Positions 1 to 5,202 of a stretch of 5,202 nt of DNA are shown one piece after another. Each line of letters starts with the position of its first letter. Positions within the stretch are counted from its first letter, which is position 1. Source of the stretch: Rhodoferax sp. (lineage in GTDB: Bacteria; Pseudomonadota; Gammaproteobacteria; Burkholderiales; Burkholderiaceae_C); the NCBI GenBank assembly GCA_018882485.1, contig VERU01000213.1, forward strand, positions 1-5,202, written 5' to 3'. The position numbers and the translations under genes were made by a program. Below the pieces are notes generated by a model, which saw only the letters and a list, made by a program, of their open reading frames with translations, was not told where the DNA came from and searched no databases.

Positions 1-1
1 G

Positions 2-1162
<1,161 letters not shown>

Positions 1163-1170
1163 GCGCGCGG

Positions 1171-1188
1171 CGGCGGCACTGGCCGCCG
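1171..1188 (+). terminator. GC-rich hairpin after serS, possible terminator
   Basis: CGGCGGC (1171-1177) and GCCGCCG (1182-1188) form a perfect 7-bp stem with an ACTG loop, starting 8 nt after the serS stop. No T-run follows (the next bases are ACCGGTCT), so it does not meet the usual intrinsic terminator pattern. It may still pause polymerase or protect the serS 3' end. It also sits where the -35 of the thi promoter would fall. Confidence 0.3.
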
Positions 1189-1195
1189 ACCGGTC

Positions 1196-1201
1196 TACAA
1201 T
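1196..1201 (+). promoter_or_regulatory. Candidate -10 box for thiBPQ
   Basis: TACAAT matches the sigma-70 -10 consensus at five of six positions. It would place transcription start near 1207, exactly where the riboswitch P1 helix begins. This is the arrangement expected for a TPP-controlled transcript. No convincing -35 hexamer lies 16-18 nt upstream, where the serS hairpin sits, so the promoter is either weak, activator-assisted or not this one. Confidence 0.45.
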
Positions 1202-1205
1202 GAAA

Positions 1206-1290
1206 GCCTCACCGGGGGTGTCCGCGCAGGCGGACTGAGAAATACCCCACACACCTGATCTGGGTCATGCCAGCGTAGGGAGCGTGAAGC
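1206..1290 (+). promoter_or_regulatory. TPP riboswitch (THI element)
   Basis: The conserved THI-box blocks occur in order: GGGGGTG (1214-1220), CTGAGA (1235-1240), ACCTGAT (1253-1259), then TGCCAGCGTAGGGA (1268-1281). The helices can be drawn by eye. P1 is GCCTCAC (1206-1212) with GTGAAGC (1284-1290), with one C/A mismatch. P2 is GGGGT (1215-1219) with ACCCC (1244-1248). P3 is TCCGC/GCGGA (1221-1225, 1230-1234) with a GCAG loop. P5 is CTGG (1260-1263) with CCAG (1270-1273). In this RNA class CTGAGA contacts the aminopyrimidine ring of TPP and the P4-P5 arm binds the pyrophosphate. It precedes a thiamine importer operon, so high TPP should switch the operon off. P3 is short with no extra arm, as in many proteobacterial examples. 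Confidence 0.96.
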
Positions 1291-1356
1291 TGCACGATCC
1301 GCCCTTCCGGGCTTTCCTGACAGGCGCGCCCCGAGCCGGCGCAAAGCAAGGAGAGC
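1284..1356 (+). promoter_or_regulatory. Riboswitch expression platform with thiB Shine-Dalgarno
   Basis: The thiB ribosome binding site is AAGGAG (1348-1353), 7 nt before the ATG at 1361. GCTTTCCT (1311-1318) can pair with AGGAGAGC (1349-1356), eight pairs including one T-G wobble, burying this site. A small hairpin nests inside it: GCGCC (1326-1330) with GGCGC (1338-1342). The same central segment, GCTTT (1311-1315), can instead pair with GAAGC (1286-1290), which is the 3' strand of riboswitch P1. So P1 formation (TPP bound) should free GCTTT to mask the Shine-Dalgarno, and loss of P1 should expose it. A competing 4-bp hairpin GCCC/GGGC (1301-1304, 1309-1312) followed by TTT could be a weak terminator. 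The pairings are visible in the sequence; the switching mechanism is inferred. Confidence 0.55.
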
Positions 1357-1360
1357 ATCG

Positions 1361-2389
1361 ATGAAGAGGCGGATTTTTTGTGGCTGGATGGGTGCTGCGG
1401 CGCTGTCCGGCGGGGCTGGCCTGTCGCACGCGGCGGACCAGGAGTTGAGGGTGCTGGCCCACAGCTCGTTTTCCCTGCCCAAGACGCTGCTCGCGCAGTT
1501 CGAGAGCCAGGCCGGCATCAAGCCGGTGGTGATCAAGGCCGGCGACGCCGGCGAGATGCTCAACAAGCTGATCCTGACCCGCGCCCAGCCGATCGCCGAT
1601 GTGGTGTTCGGCATCGACAACGCGCTGGCCGCCAAGGCCCAGGCGGCGCAGGTGCTCGATCCCTATCCCGATGCCGCCCTGCAGGGCCCCGATGCGCTGC
1701 GCCTGGGCGGTGGCCTGGTGCCGGTGGACTACGGGTACGTCAACCTAAACTACGACCGCGTCTGGGTCGCCCGCAGCGGGGTGCCCCTGCCCCGCACCCT
1801 GGAAGACCTGACGCGACCGGCCTACCGCGACTGGCTGGTGGTGCAGAACCCGGCCACGTCCAGCCCGGGGTATGCCTTCCTGCTGGCCACCATTGCGGGC
1901 CTGGGAGAGGAGGCCGCCTTCGACTGGTGGGCCCGGATGCGCGCCAACGGCCTGAAGGTGGCCAAGGGCTGGAGCGAGGCCTACTACACCGACTTCAGCC
2001 GCAACGGCGGCAAGTACCCGGTGGTGGTGAGCTACGCCACCAGCCCGGCCGCCGAGCTGTTCTATGCCAAGGACAAGCCCGCCGAATCGCCCACTGCGAA
2101 TCTGCTGGTGCCCGGCGGCGTGTTCCGCCAGGTGGAGGGGGTGGCCCTGGTCAGGGGTGGCGGGCAGCGCGCGGCGGCGATCCGCTTCATCGAGTTCCTG
2201 CGCTCGCCGGCCGTGCAGGAGGGCCTGCAGACGGCCATGTGGATGTATCCGGCGCAACCCGGGGTGAACCGGGTGGAGGCGCTGCGCCTGGCAGCGGAGC
2301 CGGCGCGCCATGACACACCGTCTCCCGAGCAGATCGCCACCCACGGTGCGCAATGGGTCAGCCGCTGGACCCAGGTGGTGCTGCGCTGA
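1361..2389 (+). CDS. thiB: Thiamine/TPP ABC transporter, periplasmic binding protein
   Basis: This 342-residue protein is the periplasmic receptor that delivers thiamine or its phosphates to ThiPQ. Residues 1-24 form a signal peptide: KRR, a small hydrophobic stretch, then SHA before ADQELRV. The mature part follows the bacterial ThiB/iron-binding-like fold: GDAGEMLNKL (61-70), DVVFGIDN (80-87), VPVDYGYV (120-127), TSSPG (166-170), KGWSEAYY (202-209), SYATSPA (224-230) and MWMYP (293-297). These blocks match known ThiB/TbpA proteins as I recall them. E. coli ThiB is 327 residues. The start is supported by AAGGAG 7 nt upstream and by the signal peptide. The first-strand motif reads HSSF (34-37) where relatives usually have YDSF or HDSF. 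About 29 of 34 leucines use CTG, unlike serS. It is first in the operon and the stop lies 2 nt before the chosen thiP start. Confidence 0.95.
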   Translation: MKRRIFCGWMGAAALSGGAGLSHAADQELRVLAHSSFSLPKTLLAQFESQAGIKPVVIKAGDAGEMLNKLILTRAQPIADVVFGIDNALAAKAQAAQVLDPYPDAALQGPDALRLGGGLVPVDYGYVNLNYDRVWVARSGVPLPRTLEDLTRPAYRDWLVVQNPATSSPGYAFLLATIAGLGEEAAFDWWARMRANGLKVAKGWSEAYYTDFSRNGGKYPVVVSYATSPAAELFYAKDKPAESPTANLLVPGGVFRQVEGVALVRGGGQRAAAIRFIEFLRSPAVQEGLQTAMWMYPAQPGVNRVEALRLAAEPARHDTPSPEQIATHGAQWVSRWTQVVLR

Positions 2390-2391
2390 CC

Positions 2392-4009
2392 ATGCGCCGC
2401 CCCGCGGACTCGCCGTCACCCGACCGGGCCCTGTGGCTCGGTCTGCTGCCGCTGGGACTGCTGGCGCTGCTGGTGGTGGCGCCGCTGCTGCGCCTGCTCT
2501 GGCAGGGTTGGGGCGGGCCGGGGCTGGAGTCAGGGACCGGCCTGCCGGCGCCGTCGCCCTGGGCCGTGCTGCAGGACGACTACCTGCGCTGGCGGCTGGT
2601 GTGGTCGCTGGCGCAGGCCCTGGCCACCTGCGTGGCCGCCTCGCTGCTGGGGCTGCCGCTGGCCTGGGTGCTGGCGCGGCTGGAGTTTCCCGGCCGGGCG
2701 GCGGCGCTGCGTCTGCTGATGCTGCCCTTTGTGGTGCCCACGCTGGTGGCGGCCATCGGTGTAATGGGAATGTGGGGCGCGCAGGGCTGGCTTGGCGGCC
2801 TGACTGGCCTGGATCTGCAGGGCACGCCGGCGTTGCTGCTGCTGGGCAACCTGTTCTTCAACCTGTGCCTGGTGGTGCGGGCCGGGGCCGAGGCGCTGGA
2901 GCGGGTGGATGCCCGCCAGCTGGCGGCCGCTCGCACCCTGGGGGCCACGCCCTGGCGGGCCTTTTGGCGCATCGAGTGGCCCACCATCGCGCCCGCGCTG
3001 GCCGCCAGCCTGTGCCTGGTGTTCCTGTACTGTTTTTCCGGTTTCGGGCTGGCGCTGGTGCTGGGTGGGCAGCGCCATGCCACGGTGGAGGTCGAGATCT
3101 ATCGCCTGGTGGCGCACGAACTGCGCCTGGGCGAGGCGGGTGCCCTGGCCGCCGTGGCCGTGCTGGTGACCGGCGCGGCGGCCTGCGCCCATGCCGTGCT
3201 GGCCCACCGCCTGGCCGTGCCCTTGCGGGTGGAGCCGGTGCCGCGCCGCAGGCCCCGGGGCGGGCTGGCATGGCTGGCGCTGCTGGCGACCGCCAGCGTG
3301 CTGCTGGTGTGCTGCGCGCTGCCCCTGTTCACCCTGCTGGCGCAGGCCCTGCTGGCCGGGCCGGCGGCCTGGGCCGTGCTGCTCGAGCCCGAGACCCTGT
3401 CCGCCCTGTGGAACACCTTGCGGTTCTCGGGCGTGGCGCTGGTTCTGGCGACGCTGCTAGGGCTGCTGCATGCCCTGTCGGCGCGGCGCCGGGTGTTGTG
3501 GCGGGCGGCGAGCTTCCTGCCCTTCGTGGTGTCGCCCGTGAGCGTGGCCTTCGGGCTGCTGCTGCTGCTGCCGGCCTGGACGGCCAGTCTCTGGCTGTTG
3601 CTGGGCGCCTATGCGGTGCTGGCCTATCCCTTCGTGGCCCAGTCGGTGGCCGCTGGTCTGGACAGTCAGCCCGCCAGCCTGGCGCAGGCGGCACGCACCC
3701 TCGGCGCGACTCCGTGGCGCAGCTTCTGGCGGGTCACGCTGCCTCTGCTGCGGCCGGCGCTGCGGCGCGGCATGGCCTTTGCCGCCGCCACCGCCGTGGG
3801 CGAGTTCGCGGTGACGCTCTTTCTTTCACGCCCGGAGTGGGCCACCCTCAGCACCCTGGTGTACGAGCGCCTCGGTCGGCCGGGTGCGGCCAACCGCGAC
3901 GCCGCCATCGTGCTGTCGGGTCTGCTGGTCGGCCTGGCGCTGCTGGTGTTCTGGCTGATCGAGCGACCCGGCCGGGATTCCGCCGTGGCGGTGGCCGGGG
4001 AGCTGCGCC

Positions 4010-4017
<8 letters not shown>
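2392..4017 (+). CDS. thiP: Thiamine/TPP ABC transporter, fused permease
   Basis: This inner-membrane permease forms the channel of the ThiBPQ importer. With the ATG at 2392 it has 541 residues, close to E. coli ThiP (536). It contains two homologous permease domains in one chain and about twelve hydrophobic segments, roughly at residues 14-36, 69-96, 106-128, 146-163, 203-225, 249-272, 292-321, 342-364, 373-393, 397-418, 458-480 and 505-523. Each half carries an EAA-type cytoplasmic loop that docks on the ATPase: about 168-200 (ending RIEWPTIAP) and 422-455 (ending RVTLPLLRP). Both loops contain the identical decapeptide ARTLGATPWR (180-189 and 434-443). An in-frame ATG at 2353 would add 13 residues and overlap thiB. 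I prefer 2392 because it follows the thiB TGA by 2 nt, which suits translational coupling, although neither start has a strong Shine-Dalgarno. Leucine is almost always CTG. Confidence 0.95.
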
Positions 4018-4669
<652 letters not shown>

Positions 4670-4721
4670 GGCCGGAACCGGATGATCGGATTGACGCCGC
4701 AGATGCTTCTGATTTGATAGC

Positions 4722-4783
4722 TGAAAAGCCATGATCCGCAAGGCTTGGAGGCCATTTTGACGGGTAGAATCGTGGGCTTTTCG
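4722..4783. repeat. Inverted repeat TGAAAAGCC / GGCTTTTCG with 44-nt loop
   Basis: TGAAAAGCC (4722-4730) can pair with GGCTTTTCG (4775-4783), nine pairs of which one is a T-G wobble. GGCTT (4742-4746) is a competing partner for the left arm (AAGCC, 4726-4730), giving a shorter 5-bp hairpin with an 11-nt loop. The right arm is followed by T-rich sequence (AGGTTTGTTTC). It could act as an inefficient terminator of thiBPQ or as a leader structure for the next gene, or it could be chance. Confidence 0.35.
4765..4770 (+). promoter_or_regulatory. Candidate -10 box upstream of the last open frame
   Basis: TAGAAT matches the -10 consensus at five of six positions and lies about 38 nt before the ATG at 4808. 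The best -35-like string, TTGGAG at 4745-4750, is only 14 nt upstream, which is too close. The nearby TTGACG (4758-4763) ends just 1 nt before the box and cannot serve as its -35. Weak support only. Confidence 0.25.
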
Positions 4784-4807
4784 AGGTTTGTTTCAAGGTC
4801 TGTTCTC

Positions 4808-5202
4808 ATGTCGTCACCGCCCCGGCACCTGGTCGAAATCCACCCCGACACCCACGACGTGGTGCTGGAGCTGCTTGCCGCGGGCAAGGTTTCGCACGAG
4901 GTGCGCCCGGTCACCGAGGCCGAACTGCGCGCCGCCGACGAGATCTGGCTCACCTCCTCCTCCAAGGAAGTGCTTGCGGTGAACGCGCTCGACGGCAAAC
5001 ATCTGCAGAAATGGCAGACCAAGTCGCGCACGACCGAAATGCTCCCGTTGGGGACGGAGGGCAAGACCGTCACGCATTATCATTTGGCGCCGCGCGACTG
5101 GGACGACCTCCCCGGCGGCGAACAGAAGCTCTGCTACAACGAGATTCCCACCAAGGTGAACTGGCACTACGTGCGCTACGATTTCGATCTGCGCACGATG
5201 CG
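4808..5202 (+). CDS. Open frame with D-amino-acid aminotransferase-like segment, runs off window
   Basis: The frame is open from ATG 4808 to the window end (131 codons), with AAGG (4795-4798) 9 nt upstream. Residues 36-64 (TEAELRAADEIWLTSSSKEV onward to LDGK), and more loosely 17-35 (DVVLELL, HEVRPV), resemble the C-terminal part of D-amino-acid aminotransferase, a fold-type IV PLP enzyme. The block LTSSSKEVLAV (48-58) matches the family's LTSSTKEVLAV phosphate-binding strand as I recall it. The N-terminal two thirds of that family, including the PLP lysine, are absent. After about residue 64 the match stops: the rest (PRDWDDL, YNEIPTKVNWHYVRYDFDLR) is aromatic-rich and I do not recognise it. 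Codon use looks coding throughout and leucine codons are mixed, as in serS. It may be a remnant fused in frame to another gene, a real fusion, or an assembly join. Confidence 0.55.
   Translation, partial: MSSPPRHLVEIHPDTHDVVLELLAAGKVSHEVRPVTEAELRAADEIWLTSSSKEVLAVNALDGKHLQKWQTKSRTTEMLPLGTEGKTVTHYHLAPRDWDDLPGGEQKLCYNEIPTKVNWHYVRYDFDLRTM

Larger units (their letters stand above)
4670..4807. other. Intergenic region after thiQ
   Basis: These 138 nt between the thiQ stop and the next open frame are clearly less GC-rich than the genes on either side. They hold an inverted repeat, a TAGAAT box and the string TTTGATAGCTG (4713-4723). There is no clean terminator for thiBPQ: no strong stem is followed directly by a T-run. 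A TTGACG at 4691-4696 is not paired with a good -10 box. I see no gene or RNA here. Confidence 0.6.

Noticed and set aside
1301..1315. GCCC-TTCC-GGGC hairpin followed by TTT as an intrinsic terminator
   Set aside because: The stem has only 4 bp and the T-run only three bases, which is too weak to call. Shine-Dalgarno masking explains the same segment better.
2353..2391. Alternative upstream thiP start (ATG 2353)
   Set aside because: It adds 13 residues that are not hydrophobic or family-like and overlaps thiB. ATG 2392 gives the usual length and sits 2 nt after the thiB stop. Not excluded outright.

Overview
The window looks like a high-GC proteobacterium, most likely a betaproteobacterium. 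This rests on GC-rich third codon positions, short intergenic gaps, and the style of the SerRS and thiamine transporter proteins. That placement is an impression from protein and DNA style; no search was run.

Layout. (1) Positions 2-1162 hold the 3' nine-tenths of serS (seryl-tRNA synthetase), whose start lies upstream of the window. (2) Positions 1163-1360 form a regulatory leader: a GC-rich hairpin, a candidate -10 box, a nearly textbook thiamine-pyrophosphate (TPP) riboswitch at about 1206-1290, and a downstream segment that can hide the thiB ribosome binding site. (3) Positions 1361-4669 hold a complete, tightly packed thiBPQ operon: periplasmic binding protein, fused two-domain permease and ATPase of a thiamine/TPP ABC importer. 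(4) Positions 4670-4807 are intergenic, with an inverted repeat and only weak promoter-like sequence. (5) From 4808 to the window end there is an open frame whose first part resembles the C-terminal region of D-amino-acid aminotransferase. It then runs into sequence I do not recognise.

How it works together. When cellular TPP is high, the riboswitch should close and shut off thiBPQ. When TPP is low, the importer is made: ThiB captures thiamine or its phosphates in the periplasm, ThiP forms the membrane channel and ThiQ hydrolyses ATP. The leader contains three complementary segments (riboswitch P1 3' strand, a central GCTTT segment, and the Shine-Dalgarno region) whose pairings exclude one another. 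This gives a concrete model of translational control.

Worth a second look: the switch architecture; the sharp change in leucine codon use between serS (CTG about one third) and thiB (CTG about 85%), which suggests the thi cassette has a different history from serS; and the apparently chimeric reading frame at the right end. I found no mobile element, CRISPR array, tRNA or rRNA, and nothing here is a clearly new system.
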